NCBI GenBank assembly: GCA_947683425.1
Contig: CANTUQ010000004.1
Span: forward strand, 4,192,001-4,256,000
Length of the DNA: 64,000 nt
From: Excoecaria cochinchinensis
Taxonomy: Eukaryota; Streptophyta; Magnoliopsida; Malpighiales; Euphorbiaceae
Direction of reading: 5' to 3'
In this document: piece by piece, positions 20,176-32,371 of the stretch
Layout: every line of letters starts with the position of its first letter
Numbering within the stretch: the first letter of the stretch is position 1
Made by a program: the position numbers and the translations under genes
The notes under the pieces: model-generated
Told to the model about the DNA's origin: nothing
What the model saw: the letters and a program-made list of their open reading frames with translations, nothing else
Database searches by the model: none

Positions 20176-21271
20176 TGTGATGTGCCGAAACTCGCTTATA
20201 TTATTTCCCGGAAGGCCCGCTTTTAGAGTCTGAGAAAGGTTTGCGTCTAGATCTTAGGTCACATGAGATATTTTGGATTCCCTTCCTAATAGAACATTGG
20301 GGAAGTTCATCTAACCCTATGAAACCTTTAGGCACCTTTGAGGTATTTTGGAGTCGCCACCCAATTTACAAGAAATTGGGAAAATTCGTCTAACCTCGGA
20401 GGTCTTATCCGGAACTTCACTCTTATTACCGCCTTGGTTAAATTATAAGTGAGCTTTTAACAATTAGTTTTCCATCCCTTTTCTCACACATCATGCAATT
20501 AATTTAAATGCATATTAAAGCAACAAGGAAAGAGGTAAAAAGCGATAAATAAAAGAATTAAAATGCCAAATAAATTACAAAATAAAAGTGGGACAAAAAT
20601 ACAATCCTCCAAAATATAAAATTAAATAAACAAAATCAATTAAGTAAACAAGCATACATAAATTGGGATATTTATTTGGAGTAGGAACATTGGTTCCTTC
20701 ATGCATACTTAAAAATGGAGAATTATTTTAGGCGTTTATTGAGAAAACTGGGATGAGTGATCCCATTTTATGAAAATTAATTCTCCTTTTAAAAGTGATA
20801 TTTTATTGGTTAAAATTAGAACATTGGTCCTATTTTATTAGCAAAAATTCCAATTTATTAATATAAATATTTTTGTGATTTTTAATTAAGCATGCATAAA
20901 ATAAATAATTTTATTACTAATTACATGGGAAATAAATTAAAAGCCAAAAATAAAGAAAAAAATAAATACAATAAGAAATAATGAATCAACCAAAAGAAAT
21001 TCCCGGATCTTCTCCTTCGCGTGCAAATGTGCTCAATCATAACAAAAATAAATATTGAAAAAAAATAAATACAAAAAATTAATGTTAGTAATTAAATCAA
21101 GAAAATCAATTAAATACATAAAATAATAAATAACAAAATAAAATAGATAAAAAAATGCATTATGGGTGATAAATAAATTAAATGACATATTAAAACAAAT
21201 AGATTAATACATAAAAACATGAAATAATAATAATAATAATAACAACAACAACAACAACAATAACAACAATG

Positions 21272-21327
<56 letters not shown>

Positions 21328-21540
21328 CAATTAAATAAGATAAAGTAAAAAGAATAAAAAATATTAAATCTATATCTAAAATCACATAAAATAAATAAAT
21401 AAAAGATAAATTAAAAGATCTACATGATTGCTAATTAAATATGAACAAAAAATAAATAAAAATAATAATAAAAAAAAAAGAAATCGAGCCTAAAATATTT
21501 ATCCTCATATTTCGGATTTGATAGAATGAGAGAAGATAAT
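20176..21540 (-). mobile_element. 5' LTR of element J, left segment
   Basis: On the minus strand this is the end of the LTR (its outermost bases read TGTGATGTGCCG on the plus strand), next to the primer-binding site. It is interrupted at 21540 by solo LTR F and resumes at 25565. The last five bases before F are ATAAT, repeated after F. Confidence 0.9.
21225..21326. repeat. AAT/AAC trinucleotide repeat in the J LTR
   Basis: Runs of ATA/AAC/AAT. The minus-strand frame rich in Tyr and Cys at 21110-21385 is a by-product. Confidence 0.95.
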
Positions 21541-22929
21541 TGTAACACCCCCTACGTCCCCATTGGAAGGGCGCGGTTGCGCTACCGACGCTCACTCACA
21601 TACATACACACATACACTAAGCGAAAGCATACATTCATGCAAAAACACGGGGAAATTAAAAACTTACCTTGAGAAGCAAAACTAGACGTGCATTAACTCA
21701 CACACACGCCGGCGCTAAGCAGAGCATATACACATGCATACACACATTCAATCATTCAATCAGCGGAAGCATAAGGCGAATGATAAAATTGAGTAATAAC
21801 TGAAAACTTAATTACAATAAGATCCTTACATATCCAAATGCATAAGCAAAAGGCTACAAAATTACAGAATCCGAAATACAGGAGCTGGAACCAAAATAAC
21901 AATACACTTCTAACTCCTATGTGGCCGACCCTGCAGATGCTCGACTCGAACCGAACCAAAGCCTGCCACCTACACGGGAAAAGAACCTGTGCTAAGCAAT
22001 AACGCTTAGTGGGGAGGAGCAAAGACAAAAGGACACTAAACCAACAAACATATAACATCATGCAAAAATACATATAAACTCATAGGCAAACACTTACCGG
22101 TTCCACCGAAGTATCAGATATCAGAAGGCGAATCATGCGAAGACACAAATGATATATATACAGATATCATACCAAAGTACCCATATACTAACCAAAAGCT
22201 GATTCACACGCGATGCAACTATCATGCAAAGATGCACATACATGTTAACTGATACCCGAAATACGAACTTGATGCACTATACTACCATACCATGATGCAC
22301 ACAAATATCATGCAAAGTCACTAGAGGTCAGAACATACAACGATCATGCCAAAAACGTAATCACATGACAACATGCCGAAGACACCCCAATAGCAGAGAC
22401 CAAAGAAATTATAACACAACAATACTTCTAAGTCACTATACATTACATATGTTATCATACCATGAAATATAAACGTATGCCAACATACCGCAATCACTAC
22501 AATGGCATAAACCAAGGAAACATATATCATAGCACTACCTTCAAAGCATTCAAGAGGTCAAGATAACAATCTTAAACATATCAATTTACATATTTATAGC
22601 CACAACTGATCCGATTCACATGCTGATATAAATAAGACATACGTTCCGAAGCTCATATCCACGTTCATAAATATATAAACTGATACCTCAAATCATTATC
22701 ATGCTCATTCGGATGTCACATTCTTATAGTTATTTCAAAGCAAAACAAAACAAAACAACAAAGCACCTGCTGACTCACAATAGTGGATAACGAGTATACG
22801 GACAGTACCTTACGGGTACGAATCGGCCAAAGGGTACCTTACGGGTACGAATCGAAAACCATATAATTTTATCACATTTAAAACATTTTACTGAGGGGGA
22901 TCTTAAACAAGATCCAAACACATTAAAAA

Positions 22930-23045
22930 GGATCGCGAGGATCCGAACACATTAAAAGGGTTCGCGAGGAACCAAATGGGGACCTGATCAGGGTCTAAAC
23001 GTCCAAGGGTGCTGCAGCTAAAGAGACTCTATTAGGCATGCCTAA
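22930..23045 (-). other. Hairpin series in solo LTR F, with a stem-swapped duplicate
   Basis: The minus strand carries TTAGGCATGCCTAA (23032-23045), GGTTCCTCGCGAACC (22959-22973) and, in a duplicated unit, GGATCCTCGCGATCC (22930-22944). The CTCGC loop is identical in the last two while the middle stem pair is T-A in one and A-T in the other. GGATCTTGTTTAAGATCC lies just beyond, near 22900-22917. Confidence 0.7.
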
Positions 23046-23277
23046 CTATCCACTAGACTTACTCTCGCAAGTCATGCGTAATACAAATCATGTTCCACAT
23101 CATGGCGCATAATTTAACATATCACAGTCATATAATTAATAACATTTTCCATGCATAATACATCCAATTATATTAATATACTTCATAAAATAGTCCAAGT
23201 ATAAACCTAAAGGCATCACAAGTTCGGAATTCAAACATTGGAATCACAAAAGAAAACTCAATTTGGAAATCAGGGAG

Positions 23278-23575
23278 TGTCGCGATTGCAGCGAATGTCG
23301 CGCTCGCGACAGAGGCAACTTGCCCCAAGTCTCGATCTCGCGAGGGAACTATACACATCTCACTATCACGCTCGTGACAGTGAGCTGCTAGCTCGATCTA
23401 TCGCGCTTGCGACAGAGGATCGCCCAATTCAGATTGGCAGCCGAGCTCTCTGTCGCGCTCGCGACAGAGGCTCCGCTGCATGGCTCGGCGGAGAACTCGG
23501 ACGCGTGCAAGGGCTGTTTTCACCGGGCTCTGTCGCGACTCGCACCAATGTCGCGCTCGCTACAGAGTCGTGAAT
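23278..23575. repeat. Palindrome island of solo LTR F
   Basis: Words such as TGTCGCGCTCGCGACAG (near 23298-23314 and 23452-23468) with decayed copies. Another pair lies near 24101-24126. The word is the reverse complement of that in A. Confidence 0.8.
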
Positions 23576-24776
23576 TCCAACCCTTACACAAGAAATCTGA
23601 AGAAAAAACCCAACTTCACAATACCCAAATCTCAAACCAAACATCAAAACATCCACTTACCTCATCTCCAGCAAGCCACACATCATTGACAACATAAAAA
23701 ACAACATCCATACCAAGAATTCCAAATAAATCATGCCACTAACAATATCCATTTACACAATCTACAATATCAGCACTATTTGTCATTCATCTCAATCGCA
23801 CCCATGTTTATATGCATTCATATATATGGTACATCATGCTTAGTTACTCACGAGATCAACACATATTAATACTCATCCATATTCCATCCTTCACAGAGTT
23901 ATATCTATTGTTATTTTACTAGTTAGATCACCAATCTTAATCATACTCATAAGTTTTCCCAAAGACAACTACTTATATAATCATTAAATTACCCTAAACA
24001 TGCATAATAAGCTGAGGGGAAAGGTAGGGGATTGAACCAGGTCAACCATGGCCTCAAAAATAAAGAAGAAAATGCTTATTCATGTTATTCTATCCCGAGG
24101 TCGCGACCCTGTCGCGCTCGTGATAGAGGCTCACCTCTGATACCTTAAAAGACAGCTTTTTACTACAAATTAGCATCGCAAAAACTGACCTCTAAACCTC
24201 ATTTTTAGGCAAAATGGTCTTCTTAACAAATGTTTCCCTACATCTTAAATTTAAAAAGGAACAAGTTTCAGGTCATTTTGACATCAATAACTCCAGATAT
24301 GATCTCAACAACCCATACTGTTCAAACAACCCGACACAAATAGAGACACTACGGTTTTGGCCAAATTTCAGGATCTTAGAGCAAGAATTTGCTCAAGATC
24401 ATTTCAAAAATTTTAAAGGCATGGAATTTATGGTTCTAATGGCTCAAGAATAACACGATTTAGAATTTTGAAACTCTACTTATGACAAAAACAATACACA
24501 GAGGTCAGATGAGAACTGAACAGAATTGCCAAAATCACCATAAAATATCAAATTCAAAGAAAATCCCAAACTCATGCATTTCAATACCAACCCTCATATA
24601 CATTTATCTCAATTAATAACATGGATTACTAACACATTTACCCATATTAATTCATGCATAAACTCATATCAAAGCACTCAAATTTCTGGAAAACAAAAAC
24701 AAATACACACTCATGATCCAAGGAGAATTAGGCAAAGACAACTCAAACTCAAATGTAGAAATCACAGCTCCCAAAC

Positions 24777-24975
24777 CTGAAATTGAAGACCTAAAATCAC
24801 TCTTCTTCAACCTTCAATCTTCTCCTTGCCCTTATTCTTCTTCTTGTCAACATCAACTTCCACAAACACAAATCCCGTAATTACTCATCCAAACCTTAAC
24901 TTAAAACCAGCAAAACCAGAAAAAGGAGAAGAAGAAAAACCCAAGAACGCAGGAGCCCTAAACCCAAACACATAC
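24777..24975 (-). other. Intron-like unit in solo LTR F
   Basis: On the minus strand AAGAG|GTATGT at 24975 and TCAATTTCAG|GTTTGGGA ending at 24777, 199 nt; good sites at both ends. Confidence 0.55.
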
Positions 24976-25997
24976 CTCTTTAATCTTGCTCCAAAACTCA
25001 ATCAAAATCACCCAAGAATGTGCCCAAACACCAACCACAAGAAAGAAAAGGAGAAAGTGCAGAAAATAGAGAAGAAATGGGAAAGAAGAACCAAAGAAGA
25101 GAGGAGAACGGGGAGCAGAATTGTTCTTGTGTTCTCTCTCCTCTTTTTCCCTCTTTTTCTTTCTTTTCATTTAATGCAAACCTACCAAACCACATGGCAA
25201 TCTCCTATAGGTCCAACAAAACCCACTTTGACTAACATCTTATAGCACCATACTCCTTCCTTACTAGATAATTCTTAAGTAGATATTTTTCCATCCTTAG
25301 TACCATACACACAAACCACTAGATACTTGCCTTACATCCTTGTTACCAAACAACACACACACTAGATAAAACCACAATAAACACGCTACATCCATACGCC
25401 ACATGCACACCAAATAATTTCCCCCACTTAACTTATTTAATAATTACTTTGCAATTAAGTCCTTATTATCCAATCTTCCTCATGCACAAATTACTGAAAT
25501 ACCCTTAAATTCCCGACTTAACATGCAAATTCTGACCGGGACTGTTTTGGGGTGTTACAATAATTGATTCCTTGCTTTGATTCACAAAATATTAGATAAA
25601 AAAATAATTTAAAAACTTTCTGTAAAAAATAATTGTAAAAATCTTATTTTTACAAAATCAAATAAAAAATTGAATTTCAAAAAAAATAATTATTCTTTTT
25701 GTCTTAAAATCAATTATTCTTCTAAAAATCAAAGTAGAGTTTTTGAAGAATAATTTAATTGAAGAGAAAATTGATTAAAAAAAATGAGAAAATTGGATTT
25801 TTAAGAACAAAGAATTTTTTTTTGTCTCAAAATCAATCATTGTTCAATAAAATTCAATCTAAAATGTTTAGAAAAAATTTTATTGAAGTAAAAAAAAAGG
25901 AAAAAATTAAAAAAGAAGAACAAAAATGCCCAAACTCAAGAAAAGAGAAGAAAAAATGCCCCAAAAGAATTTCTCCCTTTTTTCTTCCCATAATTTT

Positions 25998-26006
25998 CTA
26001 TTTATA
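25998..26006 (-). promoter_or_regulatory. Likely TATA box of the J LTR
   Basis: The minus strand reads TATAAATAG, about 590 bases into the LTR, with an AT-rich leader downstream. Confidence 0.5.
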
Positions 26007-26159
26007 TCAATAAAAATGGAAAACCTAATTAATTAAAAAAGAAAATTAAACTTTTATCAAATTCCCCTTAATTTAGGTTCAAAAATGGGAAATATCATTA
26101 AAAATCCCAGAAAATATGGTGAAAAGTCAAAAAAAATAAAGAAAATCTGAGAAAAATGG

Positions 26160-26385
26160 CGAAAAACGAGTTTCGGCAGCCTAGGGGGCCGACCGACGCC
26201 CGTCGGGTGAGCAACGGGCGTCGGCCGCGCTCGAGCGACATCCGGCATGCTGAATTTTGCGCGGGCGAGCAACTTCCCCGTGCTCGCTGCGTGCTGTACG
26301 GGGGCGTCTCGCGTGCTAGCGCCCTGCCTGGATCGCGCGGAGGCCAACCCTTGCAAGCGCCGGCTGCCGCAAACGCCCAAAAAAT
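26160..26385. repeat. GC-rich island in the J LTR with CGACGCCCGTCG words
   Basis: A sharp GC-rich patch inside AT-rich DNA, with GACGCCCGTCGG and CGGGCGTCGG inverted copies. It sits upstream of the likely TATA box. Similar islands are in the LTRs of H, I and K. The open frames across it show no known domain. Confidence 0.7.
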
Positions 26386-26593
26386 TTTTTTTTAAATAAC
26401 AATTTTGACTAAAATACTATAATTTCCAAACTCACCTTTTTTATTTTTAATTTTTTTTAAAAAAAATTATTATTTACTCTAAAGAGTAAATTTCACAAAA
26501 AAATCATCACTTCCAACCTTTTTGCCCATGAATAGGCGTCTAATCATCATTGGGTCAGCCTAATCTAAACTGACTTGGGACCCGGTGTCTACA

Positions 26594-28328
26594 CCATTAA
26601 ATTATTATTTTGCCATTACTTAAACATTTTTCATTTCTAATTCATTAATTGACATGTAAAATTTTTATCTAATCACTACATCTCATTTTTACGAGTAACT
26701 ATCATTTTTGCCCTTATTTAATCACTTTTTCACTTATTCCACTTTTTGATTACTTGTTCATCCATATTTCCCCTTTCACTTTAATTATCTTATTAACCCT
26801 TTATTCTTTTAAATCTTTATATTTTCATCCTTTTTACCATATTTTCTCTTATTAGATCTTCTTTATGTATTTCATTTTCCTTTCTTATTCACCCACAGTA
26901 TTATCCAATAGAAATCATCGGACTTGATATAGGGGACAGGGCTCCAAAGCCTTAAACCTACCAAAGTGGCCACTTAGCGGCCAGATTGCACTTCAGTAGT
27001 GTCAAAGTGACCACTTAGGGGGCCAAATTGTGCTCTGACTACACTACACATACAATTGACACTAACATTGCACTATAACTTACAAGTAGACTGTCATTGG
27101 CCTACAATTGCGAGCCGCCATGACTCCCTACCTCGGTACACTGTAACGCCTTTATGGCTAGCCAATTATATCATACACACAATGATTTCACTACCGATAT
27201 ACTGAGGGCATATAATATATATTTTTTTCATATCTCCATATAATCATACACACGTGTTTCATGTTCAAATCACTTTCTTTGTTCATATTACCACTTTATA
27301 TCATATTCCATATCATAGACTCATTTCCATATCCACACATTTTATGGATAATTGACTTTCGCAAGTCAAGCATAATTCATTCAATTTACATTCATATAAT
27401 TCATAAAATTGTCCATATATAATTACAAAAGCATCACAAGGTTGAAAATTAAATATTGGAAGCATAAAAAGAAAACTCAATTTTGAAGCCAGGAGTTGTC
27501 ACGCCCGCGACAGACGCAAAGATTTACTCCAAGTCGCGATCGCAATAGTCCTCTCGCTCGCACGGGGACAGAAGCTTGTCTCACTGTCGCGCTCGCGGTG
27601 GTCGTCACGCTCGCGACAGTGAGCGGCCAGTAAAAGCTGTCACGCTCGCTTGCAAGTGCGCATTCGCGACAGGAGACTATCCACAATCACTCGGCAGCCG
27701 AGCGCTCTGTCGCGCTCACGACATGCATCGTGCTTGTGACAGAGAGCTCCCGCTACGACCACTTGGTAGTCCACGCTCAGCGCGCATGAAGGCTGAATTC
27801 ACCGAGCTCTATCGCGCCTCGCGATAGGGTCGTGATTTCCAGCCCTTATGCAAAAAACCTGCAGAATTCCACTTCCAAAATTCACCCAAACCTTCAATTG
27901 GCTTCAAAACATAACCCCACACAAATAAATCATTCACAACATCTTAAACTACCTAAAACTCAACTTATAAACCAATTATCATCATCAAATCATACAATTT
28001 ACAAGATCAATTTCAAGAATTTATTAAACCAGCAATTTCTCATAGAATTTCATACAAACTCATACTATAGTTCAATTCTTCACAACTATGCATTTCAACT
28101 CAAGATAACCAATACCCATATCAATTAAATACAAATACCCACAATATACCCCATCAATTTCAACAATAACCACAAAACACAAAATCACACTAAAAACACA
28201 TCTAATCCACAAACATTCCCAAACCTCGAACTCTTGAACTCTAATTGAGGGCTCCGCTTCCACTTGCTATTTCCTTGCCTTTTGGCTCTCTAGGAGGGAT
28301 CTCTGAACAAAAACATCCATTACACAAG
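26594..28328 (-). mobile_element. Fragment G of a clan 1 LTR between J and I
   Basis: The right half aligns in part with F: a GCATCACAAG stretch and an AAAGAAAACTCAATTT stretch lie before the palindrome island, as at 23210-23265, and CCCAAACCTCGAACTC near 28209-28224 is the reverse of an AG|GTTTGGGA acceptor. The left half (26594-27300), with TAGTGTCAAAGTGACCACTTAG-like near-repeats at about 26960-27025, has no counterpart in the window. Both ends are cut by element borders. Confidence 0.65.
27497..27830. repeat. Palindrome island of fragment G
   Basis: Decayed TGTCGCGCTCGCGACA words, for example GTCGCGCTCGCGG near 27587 and ATCGCGCCTCGCGAT near 27811-27825. The word is that of F and A. Confidence 0.75.
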
Positions 28329-29470
28329 TGTGACGCGCGCCAAACCCCGCGAGGCCCCGACCGCCCGCCTTTAGGGCGATTGAGAGAGCTTCATAAAACT
28401 TGTAAGAAATTACAAGTGCGTCCATTTTGGGCAACAAGGAGGTTTCTTGGAATCGTCACCCAATAAAACATTGGGAAAGGTCGTTTAGCCTCAGTAATCC
28501 TAAGACGGCACTGCTATGTCCATTTTGGGCAAGCCAGAGGGGTCTTGGAGGCCCCATCCTAATAGAACATTAGGATGGCCCTCTCGCCTCGTGGAGCTTA
28601 GGACTATGCAAGTTAAAGTCTTTTTACGAGACATAAGAGGTGTATTGGAAGTCTTATTCCAATAGAACATTGAAATGGTCCTCTCTCCTCGTTGAGCCCA
28701 AAGACCAGAGATGGTTCGGGACTTCTCATTTATTTATACCTTGGTTAAGTTTATGATTGAGTTTTGAATTTATTGTTTCATCTCTTTTCTCATTCAATTT
28801 TAATGCAATTTAATTAAAGCGCATGTCAATTACATAAAGAAAGTGGTAGATAAAGTAAATAAAAGCGCATGAAAATAAATTACAACAAAACTAGGGGCGG
28901 AATACAACACCCATTGGTAAATAAAATACAATTCATATATAAATCGGGCTATTTATTAAAGACAAAGACTTTGGTCCTCTCATGCATAATTAAAGAAAAT
29001 AATTTTAAAGTGACAATTTATTTTAGATGAAAAAGCTAGGACATTGGTCCCCTTTTTATTTAGAAAAAAAATCAAATTAATTAAATAGAAATATTTTTGT
29101 GATTTTTTTAATTAACGTGCATAAAAATAAATTTATTAATAATTACATAATAAAATAATAAAATAAAATAAAAGCAAAATAATGCTAAAAATGCTAAAAA
29201 AATACATCCCATAAAAATGGTGTCTTCAAACTTCCATGGGCTCCCACTTGGCATTGAAAAGGCTCACACATAAAAATAATTATTGAAATAAAACAAACAA
29301 ATAAAAGTAATGTTAGTAATAAAAAAATGAATTTAAACATATAATATAAAAGAAATAAAGATAAAGCAAATAAAAATGTATCATGTGTGACAAATTAGTT
29401 AAATAACATAATAAAAATATGCAACTTAACGAATTAACAATTTAACATGCATAAAAAAGTTTAACATAAT
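28329..29470 (-). mobile_element. 3' LTR of element I, left segment
   Basis: On the plus strand it starts TGTGACGCGCGCC, the mirror of the H LTR end GGCGCGCGTCACA. It is interrupted after ATAAT (29466-29470) by H and resumes at 58261. Flank ACAAG (28324-28328) belongs to G; the partner site lies beyond 64000. Confidence 0.9.
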
Positions 29471-29603
29471 TATAGATACCGGGTCCTGAGACAGCCCAGA
29501 TCAGAGTCACCCAATGATGATAAGATGCCTTGTCACAGGCAAAAAGGTTGAAAGTGGTGATTTCTTATTTAAATTTGCATTTTAGAGTGAAAAATGGAAA
29601 AAT
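29471..29603 (+). mobile_element. 5' LTR of element H, left segment
   Basis: Matches the start of the H 3' LTR at 55778-55910 (TGTAGACACCGG there, TATAGATACCGG here, a G-to-A and a C-to-T change). It is cut by element D after AAAAT (29599-29603). Confidence 0.9.
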
Positions 29604-30115
29604 TGTCACACCCCGTTTGCCCCCTAGTAGAATGAGTCTGTCTGTGTGAACATGCATGTGCATGTGTTCGGCATATCATAAGGGTATTTTGGTAAAAATG
29701 CATGTTTTTGGGTTTTGTTAGTATGTGGGTGCATATATGGCTTTAGGGTGTGAATTAATTGGGTAATAGTTGTGTGCACTTGAGCATATCATTTTATGGT
29801 GTTTTAAGTGGGGATATGCTTGTGTGTGTGTGTTCATACCACTGTAGGGTGTATTTAATTGGGGATGCATTAGGTGTGTGTAGTGCATGTTAGTTTGGTG
29901 TGAGTGGTTAGCTTCACCAATAGGAAATGGACACATGCTTAGGGCAAAGAAAAGAAAAAGAAGAAGGAAAGTAAGAAGGGAAAATAGCAGATTCACGTTT
30001 TCTTCTTCCCCTCATGTTTCTTTTCTTCTTCTTCTTCATTTTCTTCATTCTAAGAATTGTGGGTTGGATTCAAGCTTGTATTGGTGGAGTTAATCATCTC
30101 TTTGCATCTTCTTTG

Positions 30116-30300
30116 GTAAGTAGTTGCATTCCTCATCTTGTTTTTCATTTGTTCTTCTTCTTCCTTGGGTTTAGAATTAACTTAGGGTTTACATGGTTGT
30201 ATGTTCTTTGTTGTGTTGTTAGTTGATCTCCCTCGCGATCCTAAGGGCAAGGAGATTGCTGGACCTAGTGGAGCTAAGTGATTGAAGTTTAGAATCTCAG
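30116..30300 (+). other. Intron-like unit in the D 5' LTR
   Basis: TTTG|GTAAGT to AATCTCAG|GTTTGGGA, 185 nt. Confidence 0.5.
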
Positions 30301-30585
30301 GTTTGGGAATTATATTTGTGAATTGTGGTTGAATTGAACTTACTGTAAATTTCTAGGGTTTATGTTCTTGTATGTGGTTATGCATGATTTTAGTTGTAAT
30401 GAGTGTTGAATTAAGTTGATTATATGTCATTTTGATGCTTGAATGATTTTCTAGAAGGTAAGAACTGATTTGTGTGATTTTGATTCAAGTTTGGAGTTGA
30501 TTCTGTGTTCTGGGAAATTCTGGAAAATCGGGTTACTGTAGAAAATTCCCGTTTGCCGTGTCTGTCGCGTGACTAGCTAAGAAGA

Positions 30586-30975
30586 GAGGCAAGTCACGAG
30601 ACGTGACTTCCAGTCACGACTCGTGACCTGCCAGAATGAAGCCAGTCACGAGTTATGACTGCCTATCACAACTCGTGACCAGCCAAGGAAGCCAGTCACG
30701 AGACGTGACTCCCAGTCACGACTCGTGACCGGCCAGTGTAGGCGGTCACGGGTAGTGACGCCCAGTCACGACCCGTGACCAGCCGAAAGAAGGAAGCCAG
30801 TCACGACTCGTGACCAGCGAGAGGAAAGGGGCAAGTCACGTTACGTGACCAGCAGCAGAGAGCCAGTCGCGAGACGTGACACCCAGTCACGACTCGTGAC
30901 CGGCATGAGTGGAAGCGTGACCAGCCTTGTGAGGAGGCCAGTCACGAGTTGTGATGCCAGTCACGACTCGTGATC
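30586..30975. repeat. Palindrome island of the D 5' LTR, word GTCACGACTCGTGAC
   Basis: About a dozen words with arms GTCACG and CGTGAC around one to three variable central bases (GTCACGACTCGTGAC, GTCACGAGACGTGAC, GTCACGTTACGTGAC), often joined by CC(A)GCCAG spacers. The word differs from the TGTCGCGA type of A, C, F and G by G/A changes in both arms. Confidence 0.9.
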
Positions 30976-31538
30976 AGCCAACCTCGTCGGTCACCCCGTT
31001 CGGCTTATTTTTTAAAATTTTTCAGTTTTAACTCAATAATGAATTCCGTAATTTTTTCGAATGGATTTATACTTGTCACACCCCAAAATAGCCCTGGTCG
31101 GATTGTGCATGCTAAGTCGGGATTGGAAGGGCATTTCAGTAATTTGTGCATGAGAATTTGGATAATAAGGACTTAATGACAATTAATTAGTTAAGTATGT
31201 TAAGAAGAGAAGTGTTAGTGTGTGCTTGTGGTGTATGGAGATAGGATATAAGTGGGTTATTAGAAATGTTTGGGTATGACTCAAGTATGGTACCATGGTT
31301 GGAAAGTTTGAGTGGATTTTGTGGTCCAATTGGATGTTGCCAAGTGGCTTGTTAGGTGGGCATTGAAAGAAGAAAAAGAAGAAAGGAAAGAGGAAGAGAG
31401 AGGGAACACAGATTGTATTCCCGTTCGTCCCCTCCTCTCACGCCCTCCCTTCTTCTTCTCTTCTCCTTTCTTTGCTTCTCCTTTCTTTCTCATTTGGCTT
31501 GAGTTGTGTTTGGCTTGAGGTGAGGCTGCTTTGAAGAG

Positions 31539-31737
31539 GTAAGTTGGTTTAAGGTGTTCTACGTGTTGTGTTTCTTCTTCTTCTTCTTCATCTACTCGTT
31601 TTATCTTCAATTAGGGTTTGAACTAAGGAATTGTGGGTTTTGTTGTGCAAGCTTTGGATTGCATGAAGAAGCAAAGTAAAGGCAAGGAAAGGATTGAGGT
31701 TTGATCTTGAAGCGTGATTTTGGATTGTCATTTCCAG
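31539..31737 (+). other. Intron-like unit in solo LTR E
   Basis: GAAGAG|GTAAGT to GTCATTTCCAG|GTTTGGGA, 199 nt, with strong matches to both splice sites. Confidence 0.55.
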
Positions 31738-32205
31738 GTTTGGGAGTGTTTTGAGTGCATGAAATGTTTGGAAGCTTCTGTGTTCTTCAATTTCAGCATG
31801 TCTCTGCCCTATTTCTCACTAGGCTTGTAAATGTGTTTGCATTATCTAATTTCTGGAATTTGTTATGTTTTGAAATGTGTATATGCATGATTATGTGATT
31901 AGATGTGTTAATAATGCATGTATAGGATTGAATGGAAGTTATTGAGTTTGTGTTTTGAACTTACTGTAAGTTTTAGGGTTTATGTTCTTGAATGGATTAA
32001 ATGTGGTTATGCTTGATTTTGAATGTTTGATTAATTTCTGGAATGCTGAGTTTAGTTTGATCTCGAGTATGTTGGGTTATGCATCTGAGTGATAAGGTAA
32101 GAGTTTATGCATGATTGAATGAATTCTGAGTGGTTTTAGAAAGAATTTCTGGGAAAACGATGGGAAATCTGCAGTTTTGCGATAGCGGGGAAGAAGAAGG
32201 AAGCG

Positions 32206-32371
32206 GCTCACGCGACGTGAGCTATGCTCACGTGACATGAGCCATGCTCATGCTAGGTGAGCAATGCTCACGCTACGTGAGCTATGCTCACGCGACGTGA
32301 GCAATTGCTCACGAGGCGTGAGCTATGCTCACGCGACGTGAGCAACCTTCACATGACGTGAAGGTTGCTCA
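32206..32371. repeat. Palindrome island of solo LTR E, word GCTCACGCGACGTGAGC
   Basis: Seven or so words with arms GCTCACG and CGTGAGC, separated by TAT or AA, plus a final TTCACATGACGTGAA. The word is private to E, but the place is the same as in the other families. Confidence 0.9.

Larger units (their letters stand above)
21541..25559 (-). mobile_element. Solo LTR F (clan 1, 4.0 kb, TSD ATAAT)
   Basis: On the minus strand it starts TGTAACACCCCAAAACAG and ends GTAGGGGGTGTTACA, with no interior. The same ATAAT stands at 21536-21540 and 25560-25564, and both flanks belong to the J LTR, so this is a complete insertion later reduced to one LTR by recombination between its LTRs. It holds all clan 1 modules: intron-like unit, palindrome island, hairpin series and double hairpin (21992-22009 plus the following arms). 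It has no coding capacity. Confidence 0.93.
25565..26593 (-). mobile_element. 5' LTR of element J, right segment
   Basis: Continues the J LTR after F and its second ATAAT. It ends at 26593, where the minus strand starts TGTAGACACCGGGTCCC, the same start as H and I. The two segments add to about 2.4 kb. The flank CCATT (26594-26598) belongs to fragment G. Confidence 0.9.
29604..31073 (+). mobile_element. 5' LTR of element D, left segment
   Basis: Starts TGTCACACCCCGTTTGCC, as does the 3' LTR at 40979. It is cut by solo LTR E after ATACT (31069-31073). Clan 1 modules present: CCAAT box near 29912, CT-rich leader near 30000-30050, intron-like unit and palindrome island. Confidence 0.95.

Noticed and set aside
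21541..25559. F as a full retrotransposon
   Set aside because: There is no primer site, gag, pol or second LTR between its two ends; with a matching TSD it is a solo LTR.
26160..26395. GC-rich host exon in the J LTR
   Set aside because: It lies inside an LTR with defined ends, and similar islands occur in H, I and K. No domain is visible.
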